This document shows positions 23,729 to 32,582 of a DNA stretch of 64,000 nt, one piece after another. Positions within the stretch are counted from its first letter, which is position 1; each line of letters starts with the position of its first letter. Made by a program: the position numbers and the translations under genes. The notes under the pieces were generated by a model. That model made no database searches and had not been told where the DNA came from. It saw nothing but the letters and a program-made list of their open reading frames with translations. This DNA is from CALMFG01 sp963674805 (GTDB lineage: Bacteria; Bacillota; Clostridia; Christensenellales; CALMFG01), in NCBI GenBank assembly GCA_963674805.2, contig CAXXNY010000016.1, forward strand, positions 620,001 to 684,000, given 5' to 3'.

Positions 23729-24538
23729 ATGAAAAAACACGTATTTCTTGTTTTTCTGTTTATAATCGATATCCTGCTGATCGTTTTGTTTGTCCCGTCG
23801 ATCAGGAGCATGGGTATCATGTCGGTATACAGCCTGCTGGAATCACGCGACAGCGTTTTTGAAAGATCCGGCATCAGCCTTGACATACCCGGCGGCGCTT
23901 CTACGCCGAAAAAAGACTGGTATCCGTTTGTGATGACCTATAACGCCGACGGATTTTCCGGCTATATCGACCGGGATGCCGAACTCACCGTGTTATATAA
24001 CTTCGGGGCATTTAACCACCAGACGCATTGTTCGGAACTTTTTAATGAAGATTCTGCCTATCACGGCGCTTTTTACGGGGCGTATGCGGTCAGAACCCAC
24101 GACGGATTGCCATACGGCTATAACGCTGACGGCACTTTATCAACCGAGGGACTGGCTGATATTTTTCGCTACGACATGCAGGTGCTGGTTTTAAACAGCC
24201 TCGGCTGCAACGATCCTTTGTTTGAATACACGGTCACAGGCACGTCTTCGGAAACGCTTTTTGACATGCCGTTTGACGTGATTGACGCTCAGATTACTAC
24301 CAACAGCCCGCTTCACCGCCAGACCCGTTTTTTAAGGTCATACCTGCAGTACGGCAGCCCTTACCTTTGGGGTTCAAAAAAAGACTTTAAAAAAATCACA
24401 ACATATGGCAGAATATACGCAAAGTATTTCAATCAGCAAGACATCACCATTTGTTTTTATATCATTGCGCCCGACCCGCAGGTGATTGCGGATACGGCGG
24501 AAACTATCATCAAGCAGTCAAAGCTGCAGATTCAATAG
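23729..24538 (+). CDS. Membrane-anchored protein of unknown function
   Basis: 269 residues. One N-terminal hydrophobic helix (about 5-25, FLVFLFIIDILLIVLFV) without lipobox or clear cleavage site suggests a signal anchor with an outside-facing C-terminal domain of about 240 residues. That domain is rich in aromatic residues and has two cysteines. I do not recognise the family. It starts shortly after the ABC-operon terminator with GGTGG as a weak ribosome-binding site, and is followed after 9 nt by a small membrane protein and then an aldo/keto reductase, probably one transcript. No promoter is evident. Confidence 0.7.
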   Translation: MKKHVFLVFLFIIDILLIVLFVPSIRSMGIMSVYSLLESRDSVFERSGISLDIPGGASTPKKDWYPFVMTYNADGFSGYIDRDAELTVLYNFGAFNHQTHCSELFNEDSAYHGAFYGAYAVRTHDGLPYGYNADGTLSTEGLADIFRYDMQVLVLNSLGCNDPLFEYTVTGTSSETLFDMPFDVIDAQITTNSPLHRQTRFLRSYLQYGSPYLWGSKKDFKKITTYGRIYAKYFNQQDITICFYIIAPDPQVIADTAETIIKQSKLQIQ

Positions 24539-24547
24539 GGGAAACCG

Positions 24548-24784
24548 ATGAAATCAAAAAAAGTCATTAAACTCGTCTCAAACATTACGCTCGGTGTCGG
24601 AGTGGCGTTGTTTGCTTATTACATCTTTGTCTTTTTCACCAGCCGCGCAAACCTGCCGGCCAACGTGTGCCCGTTTGATACCGCACGGCCAATCGCGTAC
24701 GTTGCGGCGGCCTTTTTGGTCGTATCGCTGATTCTATCCTTTTTTGAAGAGAAAAAACCGAAGAAAAAGACTGGTGATTCATAG
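24548..24784 (+). CDS. Small two-helix membrane protein, unknown function
   Basis: 78 residues with two hydrophobic helices (about 8-31 and 45-65), a short loop containing one Cys (PANVCPFD), and a strongly basic tail (EEKKPKKKTG), which predicts both termini inside. GGGGAAACC precedes the ATG. It sits between two probably co-transcribed genes, 9 nt after one and 18 nt before the other. No family recognised. Confidence 0.7.
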   Translation: MKSKKVIKLVSNITLGVGVALFAYYIFVFFTSRANLPANVCPFDTARPIAYVAAAFLVVSLILSFFEEKKPKKKTGDS

Positions 24785-24802
24785 CCGGCCCGGAGGTTTT
24801 GA

Positions 24803-26032
24803 TTGCAGTATCGTAAAATGCCGAAAATCGACGCCGACTTATCCGTTTTGGGATACGGCTGTATGCGCTTCCCGACCATCGGCGGCGGCGTTATTGATAA
24901 AACCAAAGCAAAAGCCCAGCTGTTAAACGCCATCGACCAAGGCGTCAATTACCTTGATACCGCCTATATCTACCATCTGGGCGCGTCCGAAAGCTTTTTA
25001 GGTGAACATATTTTAAAAGACGGCTACCGCGAAAAGGTGCATATCGCGACTAAGCTGCCCTGTTTAATTATCCAGCGAAAAGAACAAATTCAAAAGATGT
25101 TTGATAAGCAGCTCGAAAAGCTGCAGGTTGATGTGATCGATTTTTACCTGATGCACGCATTAAACGGCAGTCTTTGGGATAAGATGCTGGCGATGGATAT
25201 CGTTGCGTTCATGGATAAAATCCGCGCCGAAGGCAAAATCAAATATATCGGTTTTTCATTTCACGGTTCTTTAGATGACTTTAAGCGGATTATTGACGCG
25301 TATGACTGGGACTTCTGCCAGGTCCAGTATAATCTTTTGGACGAATACTTCCAGGCCGGCAGTGAAGGCATTGATTATGCGGCTTCAAGAGGTATCGGTG
25401 TTGTCATCATGGAGCCGTTGCGCGGGGGGACACTGGTCGGCAAGATTCCGCCGACTGTGCAGAAAATCTGGAACCAGGCGCCGATTAAACGCAGCCCTGC
25501 GGATTGGGCGCTGAGATGGATATGGAATAATCCCAACGTTCAGGTTGTGCTTTCCGGCATGAATCAGGATGCGCATATCGCCGAAAATATCAACGCCGCG
25601 TGCAGTGCACTGCCAAAAGCACTGACACCGGAAGAATTGGAAATTATCAAACAGGTCAAAGATGAATATAACCGCCTGCTCCAGGTGAAGTGCACCGGCT
25701 GCCGGTACTGCATGCCCTGTCCGGCAGGCATTGATATACCGACCGCATTCCATGCGCTGAACAACCTGCATCTGTTTAAAAACGTGATGCCGCTTTTCGA
25801 CTATGCCGCGGTGACCGGCCTCGGTAAAAATCCCCGCTGGACCTCGCTCTGCATTGACTGCGGAAAATGTGAATCCTTATGCCCGCAGAATATTGAAATC
25901 CGAAAATCATTCGAACTCGTCAGACGGGATATCGAACGGCCGATTATCAAGGCTGCGTTCGGATTAATCCGGTTTTTGTGGACCGGTCCTAAACGGCTGA
26001 CCAAAACCATCAACAAGCTCACCAAGCGGTAG
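24803..26032 (+). CDS. Aldo/keto reductase with C-terminal 4Fe-4S ferredoxin domain
   Basis: 409 residues from a TTG start; GGAGG six nt upstream supports it, and the resulting MQYRKMPKIDADLSVLGYG matches the family's N-terminus. Residues 1-290 form the AKR barrel, with LDTAYIYH carrying the catalytic Asp and Tyr. The C-terminal part has two cysteine clusters, CTGCRYCMPC and CIDCGKCESLCP, for iron-sulfur centres. Such fusions occur widely in anaerobes and may use ferredoxin-type electron transfer; the substrate is unknown. The stop lies 3 nt from that of convergent rsgA. Confidence 0.92.
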   Translation: MQYRKMPKIDADLSVLGYGCMRFPTIGGGVIDKTKAKAQLLNAIDQGVNYLDTAYIYHLGASESFLGEHILKDGYREKVHIATKLPCLIIQRKEQIQKMFDKQLEKLQVDVIDFYLMHALNGSLWDKMLAMDIVAFMDKIRAEGKIKYIGFSFHGSLDDFKRIIDAYDWDFCQVQYNLLDEYFQAGSEGIDYAASRGIGVVIMEPLRGGTLVGKIPPTVQKIWNQAPIKRSPADWALRWIWNNPNVQVVLSGMNQDAHIAENINAACSALPKALTPEELEIIKQVKDEYNRLLQVKCTGCRYCMPCPAGIDIPTAFHALNNLHLFKNVMPLFDYAAVTGLGKNPRWTSLCIDCGKCESLCPQNIEIRKSFELVRRDIERPIIKAAFGLIRFLWTGPKRLTKTINKLTKR

Positions 26033-26035
26033 GGC

Positions 26036-27103
26036 TCAGGTCTGCCATTTGTCTTTTTTGGACGCATTCTTAAAGGCCTTTATACCGCCGATCTCCGCCA
26101 GCATGCGGTCCATCTTTTTCTTTTCCAACTGGCGGGAGTTCAGCCCGTCATAACTCATCTCAAGTTTTAGTTTTTTATAGCTTTCCAGTCGTTCTTCGCT
26201 CAGCTCTCCGCTTTCAACCGCCGCTTTCACGGCACACCCAGGCTCGGTTTCATGCCGGCAGTCCGAAAACCGGCACTGCGCCGCAAGTGCTTCAATATCA
26301 GAGAACGCCTGGCCGGTATCCCCGCTCTCCACGCCGATTTCCCGCATACCGGGTGTATCAATCACCGCCCCGCCGCTTTTTAAGTAAAGCAGCTGGCGTG
26401 TTGTCGTGGTGTGGCGCCCTTTGTCATCGTCATCGCGGATTTCCGCCGTCTTGATTACAGCTTCGCCGATCAGCTGGTTAATGAGCGTGGACTTCCCGAC
26501 GCCGGAAGAACCCAGAAACGCCACGGTCTTTCCGCTGGTCAGGTATTTATCCAGCGCTTCGATTCCGGTATGCGCCTCGCTGCTGGTGACCACGATATCC
26601 ACGCCCGGCGCGACTGCTTCGATCGCACTGCGCTTCACATCAATATCCGTGCATAAATCCGCCTTGGTCAGCACGATCACCGGCATCGCACCGCTGTCCC
26701 AAGCGATGGTGAGGTAGCGTTCGGTACGCCTTAAATTAAAATCTTTATTAAGCGACATGCAGATAAACACATAATCGATATTCGCCGCAACCGCCTGCTC
26801 CGCGACCTTTGTGCCTGCCGCGCGCCGTACAAACAGCGCACTGCGCGGCAAAATCGATGCGATTACCGCGTTTTCACTGTCCATAAAATCAACCAGCACA
26901 TAATCGCCGACAACCGGAAAATCACTGACCGCCTCCGCGTCGTATGCAAACCGGCCGGATACCTGAGCAATTGCTTCACCTTTTTCACTGAGTATCCGGT
27001 AAAGCTCCCCGTGCTGGGTAATGACCCTTGCGGGCGTTTGATTTGCTGCTTTTGCCTGCTCTGTTATTTTTTCTGGAAACCGAACCATTGCCTTGTTTTC
27101 CAT
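26036..27103 (-). CDS. rsgA: Ribosome small-subunit biogenesis GTPase RsgA
   Basis: 355 residues. An N-terminal OB-fold (about 20-90) is followed by a circularly permuted GTPase with order G4 (LTKAD), G1 (GSSGVGKSTLINQL), G3 (DTPGMRE), and a zinc knuckle with C-x4-C-R-H and a later Cys (CRFSDCRHETEPGC). It acts late in 30S maturation. A TGTTAGAAT extended -10 lies upstream on the minus strand; the ribosome-binding site is weak (AAAGAA). The sequence is somewhat longer than typical at the N-terminus. Confidence 0.96.
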   Translation of the reverse strand: MENKAMVRFPEKITEQAKAANQTPARVITQHGELYRILSEKGEAIAQVSGRFAYDAEAVSDFPVVGDYVLVDFMDSENAVIASILPRSALFVRRAAGTKVAEQAVAANIDYVFICMSLNKDFNLRRTERYLTIAWDSGAMPVIVLTKADLCTDIDVKRSAIEAVAPGVDIVVTSSEAHTGIEALDKYLTSGKTVAFLGSSGVGKSTLINQLIGEAVIKTAEIRDDDDKGRHTTTTRQLLYLKSGGAVIDTPGMREIGVESGDTGQAFSDIEALAAQCRFSDCRHETEPGCAVKAAVESGELSEERLESYKKLKLEMSYDGLNSRQLEKKKMDRMLAEIGGIKAFKNASKKDKWQT

Positions 27104-27152
27104 TTCTTTTTTTGTTTCAAACCGACATATTCTAACATAATTTTACCGTTTG

Positions 27153-27180
27153 TTGCTGGAAAACATAAATATGTTATGAT
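27153..27180 (+). promoter_or_regulatory. Candidate promoter of the TelA-like gene
   Basis: TTGCTG (27153-27158), a 16-nt spacer and TATGAT (27175-27180). Confidence 0.4.
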
Positions 27181-27226
27181 AAAATCATGTTTAGGATACA
27201 AAATCGTAACAGATGAGGAGAATCCC

Positions 27227-28309
27227 ATGGCAAACGAAATCATCGTCAATGATCAGGCCGATAAAGTCATATCGTATAAGAGCTTATCATCGGCTGAACA
27301 AAAGCAGGTCAGCACTATCGCCGACGCCATCGACATCACCGACTCTTCTGCCGTGATCCAATACGGCGTTAACATCCAGTCTGAAATCTCTGAGTTTTCG
27401 GATAGTGTGCTGTCCCGCGTCAAGTCAAACGAAAGCGGCTATGTCGGTGAAGTGTTATCTGAGCTGATGGTCAAGGTCAAGGCGGTAAAGGTAGACGATA
27501 TCGCCGGCAGTAATACATTGTTCGCAAAATTCACCAAAAAAGTCAAGAATAAATTTAATAAGTTTATGTCCCGGTACCAAAAACTCGGCACCCAGATTGA
27601 TACTATCGTAGACAGCCTGGAAGATGCAAAGACCGGTCTTTTAAGCGACATTGCACTTCTGGATACACTTCACGAGAAGAATCTGGTGTTTATGAAGGAT
27701 CTGGAATATTACATCATCGCCGGGCAAATGAAGCTGGATGCCATACGTGAAACCACGCTGCCCGAACTGCAGGCAAAAGCAAAAGCAAGCAGCGACCAGG
27801 CGGACGCGCAGAACTATAACGATATGAAACAGCTGGCTGACCGGTTTGAAAAGAAAATTCACGATTTAAAACTCAGCCGGACAATTACCATCCAGACCGC
27901 GCCGCAGTTACGGCTCATCCAGAACAACGATCAGGTGCTGGTGGAAAAAATCCAGTCATCAATATTAAATACGGTACCGCTCTGGAAGAACCAGATTGTA
28001 ATCGCCATCTCGCTTTACCGCCAGCTGACCGCACTTCAGCTGCAAAAAGAAGTGTCGGATACAACCAACGAACTGCTGCTTAAAAACGCCGAGCTGTTAA
28101 AAGAAAACGCAATCGGCGCCGCAACCGAAGCGGAGCGCGGTATTGTGGATATCGAAACCTTACAGCAGGTTAACGCCGACCTTATCGAAACCATCGACGA
28201 GACCATCAGGATTCAAAAGGAAGGCCGCGCGAAACGCGCCGAAGCAGAAAAAGAATTAATCGCGATGGAAAAAGCGTTAAAAGACAAATTGACCGCACCG
28301 CCGGTATAA
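27227..28309 (+). CDS. TelA-family toxic anion resistance protein
   Basis: 360 residues, start ATG 27227 with GAGGAG six nt upstream; an in-frame ATG at 27011 lies antisense within rsgA and is rejected. The protein is almost all helix with long coiled-coil stretches and carries the TelA hallmarks KKVKNKFNKFMSRYQKLGTQID, split here as a basic segment, and the late VPLWKNQIVIAISLYRQ. TelA/KlaA relatives were linked to tellurite resistance, but in most bacteria the role is thought to be in envelope or stress response with TerD-type proteins. No ter genes are nearby. Confidence 0.9.
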   Translation: MANEIIVNDQADKVISYKSLSSAEQKQVSTIADAIDITDSSAVIQYGVNIQSEISEFSDSVLSRVKSNESGYVGEVLSELMVKVKAVKVDDIAGSNTLFAKFTKKVKNKFNKFMSRYQKLGTQIDTIVDSLEDAKTGLLSDIALLDTLHEKNLVFMKDLEYYIIAGQMKLDAIRETTLPELQAKAKASSDQADAQNYNDMKQLADRFEKKIHDLKLSRTITIQTAPQLRLIQNNDQVLVEKIQSSILNTVPLWKNQIVIAISLYRQLTALQLQKEVSDTTNELLLKNAELLKENAIGAATEAERGIVDIETLQQVNADLIETIDETIRIQKEGRAKRAEAEKELIAMEKALKDKLTAPPV

Positions 28310-28311
28310 AT

Positions 28312-28340
28312 AAAAAAACCGCCGTCAGGCGGTCTTTTTT
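28312..28340. terminator. Bidirectional terminator between the TelA-like gene and hprK
   Basis: ACCGCC-GTCA-GGCGGT (28318-28333) flanked by A7 on the left and T6 on the right serves both convergent genes. Confidence 0.88.
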
Positions 28341-28348
28341 ATATGTTT

Positions 28349-29272
28349 TTATTCGTAAGCGTTCATAATCTCGGCCAGTTTTTCGTCCAACTGGCAGGGG
28401 GTGTTCTGCCCCATACACTTTAACCGGAAGTTCATCGCCGCCACCTCAATGATAATGGCAAGGTTACGCCCCGGTCTCACCGGAATAACAATCTCCGGAA
28501 TCTTCACGTTGAGCAGGTTAGTATACCGCTGTGTCATGCCCAGCCTGTCGATATCTTTAAAATCGCCGGGCTCAAGATGAATCGCCATCTCAATTGTCTT
28601 TTCGGTCATGACCGCGCCGACACCGTATAGTTCGCGCACGTCGATAATGCCCATGCCGCGGATTTCCATCATATGCCGGATGATATCAGGGCTTTTGCCG
28701 AGCAGCTCCGTCTCGGAAATTTTCTTAATATCCACCACATCATCCGCAACGAGCCGGTGGCCCCTTTTGACCAGCTCCAGCGCTGTTTCTGACTTACCGA
28801 CACCGGACTCCCCGGTAATCATAATCCCGATACCGTAGACATCCATCAGCCCTGCATGGCGGGAGATTGACGGCGCCAGGAACATATCGAGATACTCGGT
28901 CGTCTTGTGTCCAAGCTTTGTGGTTGTCAGTCCGGACATATAGATCGGCACATCATATTTCTTTGCCGCATTGATCATCTCTTCCGGCGGATTTAAGTTT
29001 CTGCCGATCAGCACCATCGGAATATTCGAGCTGAAGTATTCTTCCATCCGCATTTCCAGCACCTCTTTTTCGAGATGCTCAAGATAGGTGATTTCCACCA
29101 TCCCAAACAGCTGGATACGGTTGATTGCAAAGTATTCAAAAAAGCCGCTCATCTGCAGCCCCGGACGGTTTAAGTCGGATGTGTTGACTTCAATTTCTTC
29201 ACGGCTGCTTGTAAAGACCGGCGTAAGTTTCAGCGCTTTTACAAACGCCTCCACGTTCATAGCCTTTTTCAT
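28349..29272 (-). CDS. hprK: HPr kinase/phosphorylase
   Basis: 307 residues. It phosphorylates HPr (and Crh in Bacillus) on Ser46 and reverses the reaction, linking carbon flux to catabolite repression. The catalytic His (H139, SRHAGLMDVYG), the P-loop GESGVGKS (154-161) and the signature MEIRGMGIIDVRELYG are intact. GAGGAG precedes the ATG. Possible target: the small HPr-like protein at 11277-11510, which keeps the serine motif. A HAD phosphatase gene lies 36 nt upstream of the start on the same strand side. Confidence 0.97.
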   Translation of the reverse strand: MKKAMNVEAFVKALKLTPVFTSSREEIEVNTSDLNRPGLQMSGFFEYFAINRIQLFGMVEITYLEHLEKEVLEMRMEEYFSSNIPMVLIGRNLNPPEEMINAAKKYDVPIYMSGLTTTKLGHKTTEYLDMFLAPSISRHAGLMDVYGIGIMITGESGVGKSETALELVKRGHRLVADDVVDIKKISETELLGKSPDIIRHMMEIRGMGIIDVRELYGVGAVMTEKTIEMAIHLEPGDFKDIDRLGMTQRYTNLLNVKIPEIVIPVRPGRNLAIIIEVAAMNFRLKCMGQNTPCQLDEKLAEIMNAYE

Positions 29273-29308
29273 AAATAACTCCTCGTCAGTAACGGCAGTT
29301 TCGGTCCG

Positions 29309-30097
29309 TTAAAAACAAAATTTTTCTATCGCCTGTGCCACACCAGATTCCAGCACGTGGCCGGTAATATAATCCGCCGCCTTGATCACGTCTTCATCCG
29401 CGTTCTGCATGGCGATTCCTATACCCGCATATTCTATCATACTTATATCGATTTCGCTATCTCCAATCGCCATCATCTCCCCTGCACTGATTCCAAGCAG
29501 GCTCTCAACTTCTTTCAGCGCATGACCCTTGCTGCAATTCGGATTATTGATTTCGATGAAATCCAAAAACGACCGTTTTACAGAAAGCATCGGGAAGCGT
29601 TCCTTAAGGATTGGCACGATTTTCTCCGCTTCATCAGGATTGTCGATTACCAATATCTTTGTTGTCAGGACTTCATCCTTGTTTGGCAGCTCGGGTTCAT
29701 GCACTCCGATTGCGCCGGTCCGCGCTTTATAAAGCTCGGTAAACGGTGATTCCGTATAATAATAATAGTCACCGTGGATATAGGCCTGCGCATAGTACCC
29801 GTTTTCATAAGCAAATCGCATGACTTCCGCTGCCAGGTTCGGGTCCAACGTTTGTTCATACACCACATTCCAATCCTTATCCAGAATGTTTGCGCCTCCG
29901 CTGGATATGGTAATATCGTTCAATCCCAGTTCTTTATAGAACGGCCTTAACGCATTAAACGCCCTGCCCGATGCCAGACATACGTGAATCCCCGCTTTTT
30001 GTGCGCGCTTAACCGCGGCTTTATCCTGCTCCGAAATCCCTGTGGATTCGGTAATCAGCGTTCCGTCTAAATCCAGTGCAATAAACTTGATGTCCAT
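29309..30097 (-). CDS. Cof-type HAD-superfamily phosphatase
   Basis: 262 residues from ATG 30097, which follows AAGGGG. An upstream in-frame ATG (30124) lies about two nt from the expected transcript start set by TATAAT at 30138-30133, so it is less likely. HAD motif I is IALDLDGTL (nucleophile and acid Asp pair), motif II LASGRAF, motif III the Lys in NPNCSKGHAL, and motif IV MAIGDSEID. The cap is of the C2 Cof type. Members dephosphorylate sugar phosphates, flavin or PLP precursors; the substrate is not predictable. It precedes hprK by 36 nt and may be co-transcribed. Confidence 0.9.
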   Translation of the reverse strand: MDIKFIALDLDGTLITESTGISEQDKAAVKRAQKAGIHVCLASGRAFNALRPFYKELGLNDITISSGGANILDKDWNVVYEQTLDPNLAAEVMRFAYENGYYAQAYIHGDYYYYTESPFTELYKARTGAIGVHEPELPNKDEVLTTKILVIDNPDEAEKIVPILKERFPMLSVKRSFLDFIEINNPNCSKGHALKEVESLLGISAGEMMAIGDSEIDISMIEYAGIGIAMQNADEDVIKAADYITGHVLESGVAQAIEKFCF

Positions 30098-30138
30098 ATT
30101 TTCCCCTTTTATATCCTTTTTCATTCCGTCCCATTATA

Positions 30139-30370
30139 CATGAAAACCTTAAAAAAGACAGTGTTTAAGCCTTTTTATTCATTGTTTTTACTAAATATTT
30201 ACCCGAAATACGGGCCAAAAATACGGTTAATACCAGCGTTTTCATTTTTTATTAAAATTTATAACGCTTTGGTTTTCCGTTTAAGATTGTGTTGTTTTTA
30301 TCTTCTGACGTCTCTTATTTCCACTCCATTTCCCTTTTTTTATACTCCAGCGGGTTTTATGGAAAAGGTG
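30139..30370. other. AT-rich gene-free stretch before the Met tRNAs
   Basis: About 230 nt between the Cof gene promoter and the tRNA promoter. I see no convincing reading frame, hairpin or repeat; it is AT-rich with scattered T-runs. Confidence 0.5.
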
Positions 30371-30399
30371 TTGACTTCGAATTCGTTTTGCGTTAAGAT
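30371..30399 (+). promoter_or_regulatory. Promoter of the two Met tRNAs
   Basis: TTGACT (30371-30376), a 17-nt spacer and TAAGAT (30394-30399), with a predicted start about 28 nt before the first tRNA. Confidence 0.8.
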
Positions 30400-30433
30400 A
30401 TTACTTGCCGTCTTTACGCGGTATATTTTTTGA

Positions 30434-30510
<77 letters not shown>

Positions 30511-30514
30511 TTAC

Positions 30515-30591
30515 GGCGGCGTAGCTCAGTTGGCTAGAGCATTCGGTTCATACCCGGAGAGTCACTGGTTCAAATCCAGTCGCCGCTACCA
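30515..30591 (+). tRNA. Elongator tRNA-Met (anticodon CAT)
   Basis: A 77-nt cloverleaf with encoded CCA, four nt after the initiator tRNA. Acceptor GGCGGCG with CGCCGCT, anticodon stem TTCGG/CCGGA with loop TTCATAC, T arm ACTGG-TTCAAAT-CCAGT. The body closely resembles Bacillus elongator tRNA-Met, so a lysidine-type tRNA-Ile is less likely. Confidence 0.92.
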
Positions 30592-30595
30592 AAAA

Positions 30596-30620
30596 AGCGT
30601 ATCTGATGATACGCTCTTTT
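30596..30620. terminator. Terminator of the Met tRNA unit, shared with the HEAT-repeat gene
   Basis: AGCGTATC-TGAT-GATACGCT (30596-30615) then CTTTTT; the A-run on the other side makes it usable by the convergent minus-strand gene. Confidence 0.85.
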
Positions 30621-30634
30621 TATGCCTTTTGTTT

Positions 30635-31255
30635 TTATTCTTCCAACAGTTTCATCACCCGTTTCACCCGCTTTTGCTGGCCTTCGGTCAGATGATCCAT
30701 CCGCTTTTTTAACACCTCAAAAAACTTCCCGCTATTTTCTTTGTGCATGCATACGGACGCACGCTCTGCGTGCTGTGGAACTTCCTTCGGCCGGCATGTT
30801 GTCAAATGCCTGATAATCAGGTCATACGCATCTTTGCTATGTGCCCCGCCGGCATTCACAATCGCCGCGAATACGCTGACGGCGTTATCGATCGTAATCA
30901 CGCTGCCCGCGTTGTAGGCGCTTTTTACTGCATCAAAAGCCGCGTCCGCCTGTTCTGGCTTTAGCGGGGCGGTTTCGGCAAGCGCGATCATAGCGCCCCA
31001 GGCCATCCGGTTATTTTTTGATTTCAGAAGCGAAAGAAAATCATCAAAATAATCTGCGATTAATCCGGGCTCCGCCTTTCCAATCTCATAAAGCACCTTG
31101 ATACAATCATTGGCGACAGCCTGATCCTGATGCTTTAAGAGCGCCGCAAGCTCTGCAATATCAGTCTGATTTTTACTAATCAGAATCGTTTTCGCAAGTT
31201 CAATGTTGATTTGTTCCGCATTACTCCCTTGCGCGCATGCCAGCCGCTTAATCAT
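30635..31255 (-). CDS. HEAT-repeat-like helical protein
   Basis: 206 residues, all helical, with paired-helix units such as TDIAELAALLKHQDQAVAND, then CIKVLYEIGKAEPGLIADYF and RMAWGAMIALAETAPLKPEQ, characteristic of HEAT/ARM-type scaffolds. No catalytic motif is visible and the C-terminus is basic. Such proteins bind other proteins or nucleic acid; the partner is unknown. GAGGAG precedes the ATG. It lies downstream of hpf, separated by a good terminator, so it may depend on read-through or an unseen promoter. Confidence 0.75.
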   Translation of the reverse strand: MIKRLACAQGSNAEQINIELAKTILISKNQTDIAELAALLKHQDQAVANDCIKVLYEIGKAEPGLIADYFDDFLSLLKSKNNRMAWGAMIALAETAPLKPEQADAAFDAVKSAYNAGSVITIDNAVSVFAAIVNAGGAHSKDAYDLIIRHLTTCRPKEVPQHAERASVCMHKENSGKFFEVLKKRMDHLTEGQQKRVKRVMKLLEE

Positions 31256-31282
31256 ATTATCGCTCCTCTATCCGATAAAAGT

Positions 31283-31305
31283 AAAAAAGCCGCAAAAAGC
31301 GGCTT
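31283..31305 (-). terminator. Intrinsic terminator of hpf
   Basis: AAGCCGC (31287-31293) pairs with GCGGCTT (31299-31305) over an A5 loop, and the minus strand then runs into T6. Confidence 0.82.
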
Positions 31306-31307
31306 CA

Positions 31308-31844
31308 TTATTTATTTGAGTTCGGGTCAATCAGCCCGATATTTCCGTCTTTTCTCATGTACAGCACATTAATTTCATCATCCGCTGCATCCCTGAAAAC
31401 AAAGAAGCTGTGCCCCAGCAGCTGCATTTGCATGACCGCTTCGTCGATGCTCATTGGCTTGACGCTGAACCGTTTGGTTTTGACGACCTTCGGGTGCTCT
31501 TCATCCGCATACCCATCACTGAACAGCAGTGTCTGTTCCTTAAACGCGTCCTGATGCAGCCGTTTTTCAAGCTTGGTTTTATGCTTCATGATCTGATGTT
31601 CAATCCGCCTCAGCGCCCCGTCGATTGATGCATACATATCCGTGCTTACTTCTTCCCCCCGCATGACAATCCCGTCCACCGGGATGGTAATCTCTGCGAT
31701 GTGGCGGCTCTTTTCAATACTCAAGGTGACATGCACCTGCGTATCCGGCTTAAAATACTTTTTAAGCTTCCCTACTTTTTTGTCTACGAGCCCTTTCAGA
31801 TAATCCGATACCTCCATGTTTTTGCCAGTAATCAAAATATCCAT
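31308..31844 (-). CDS. hpf: Ribosome hibernation promoting factor, long form
   Basis: 178 residues, the long HPF typical of Bacillota. The N-terminal domain (1-105) binds the 30S decoding region: ITGKNMEVSDYLKGLVDKKVGKL and the DMYASIDGALRRIEHQIMKHK helix. A linker leads to the C-terminal dimerisation domain (VKTKRFSVKPMSIDEAVMQM, LGHSFFVFRDA, GNIGLIDP) that joins two 70S into a 100S particle. AAAGGAGG precedes the ATG. A terminator follows. Confidence 0.97.
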   Translation of the reverse strand: MDILITGKNMEVSDYLKGLVDKKVGKLKKYFKPDTQVHVTLSIEKSRHIAEITIPVDGIVMRGEEVSTDMYASIDGALRRIEHQIMKHKTKLEKRLHQDAFKEQTLLFSDGYADEEHPKVVKTKRFSVKPMSIDEAVMQMQLLGHSFFVFRDAADDEINVLYMRKDGNIGLIDPNSNK

Positions 31845-31919
31845 GTTTTAAGCCTCCTTTATGATGCGTTATTTTGTTTTTTGCCCGCTGCTGTATGTTG
31901 AAACGCTCGTTATCCGGTG

Positions 31920-32582
31920 TTAAACGTCCGTGCCGTAAGTCGAAACCGCCAGCGTCATCGGTATAATGGTTTTTATCCCGCTTTCCGCCAGTGTTTCGCG
32001 TGCCGCCTGCATCGTGGCGCCGGTCGTATAAACATCGTCTAATAATATTATAACATTTTCCTGATATTTTTTATCATCAATCTTAGATTTAAATGCATTT
32101 TTCACATTTTGTTTACGCATTTCCGGTGAAAGCTGCGCCTGCGTTTGCGTGCGTTTTGTCCGGACAAGCAGGCTCACCGCCGGAATGCCGGTCAGCACCT
32201 CAAGCGCATCCGCCACTGCCCTTGCCTGGTCAAATCCGCGCCGCCGCCGTTTTGACCGGTGAAGCGGAATATACGTAATATAATCCGCCTTAATCTGATT
32301 GCGTGATATCAGCTTTTCCATTTCGCGCGCAATCTCTTCGCATAAAAATTCCTGGCGTCCGTACTTAAACCGGTGAATGAAATCTTTTATGATGCTGTCA
32401 TAATAATAGCACGCATATGCCCCGTCTTTTTGGGTGCTGCATACCAGCCGTTCGCGCTCTTCAATACAGTTCCCGCACTCATCTTCTTCGTGCGCTTTAC
32501 GCGCCCCGCAGAATCCGCATACCGGCGGCGACGGCAGCAGGAACGCATAAAGCTGTCTTAAAATAAATCCTGCTGCTGTCAT
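31920..32582 (-). CDS. comFC: ComF-family phosphoribosyltransferase-like protein
   Basis: 220 residues. The N-terminal zinc-finger-like part has C-x2-C and C-x2-C pairs (CGFC, CGNC), then YYYDSIIKDFIHRFKYGRQ and the PRT loop VIILLDDVYTTGATMQA. The YIPLHRSKRRRRGFDQA segment is diagnostic for ComFC/GntX. ComFC takes part in DNA uptake during competence, but the family is common in species not known to be competent. Its start overlaps the recD2 stop by 4 nt, so the two are coupled. Confidence 0.93.
   Translation of the reverse strand: MTAAGFILRQLYAFLLPSPPVCGFCGARKAHEEDECGNCIEERERLVCSTQKDGAYACYYYDSIIKDFIHRFKYGRQEFLCEEIAREMEKLISRNQIKADYITYIPLHRSKRRRRGFDQARAVADALEVLTGIPAVSLLVRTKRTQTQAQLSPEMRKQNVKNAFKSKIDDKKYQENVIILLDDVYTTGATMQAARETLAESGIKTIIPMTLAVSTYGTDV

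Noticed and set aside
27011..27226. N-terminal extension of the TelA-like protein
   Set aside because: It is antisense to the rsgA start, includes the promoter region, and the ATG at 27227 has an ideal ribosome-binding site and family start.
30515..30591. tRNA-Ile2 with lysidine at a CAT anticodon
   Set aside because: The acceptor and D-arm sequence follow Bacillota elongator tRNA-Met closely.
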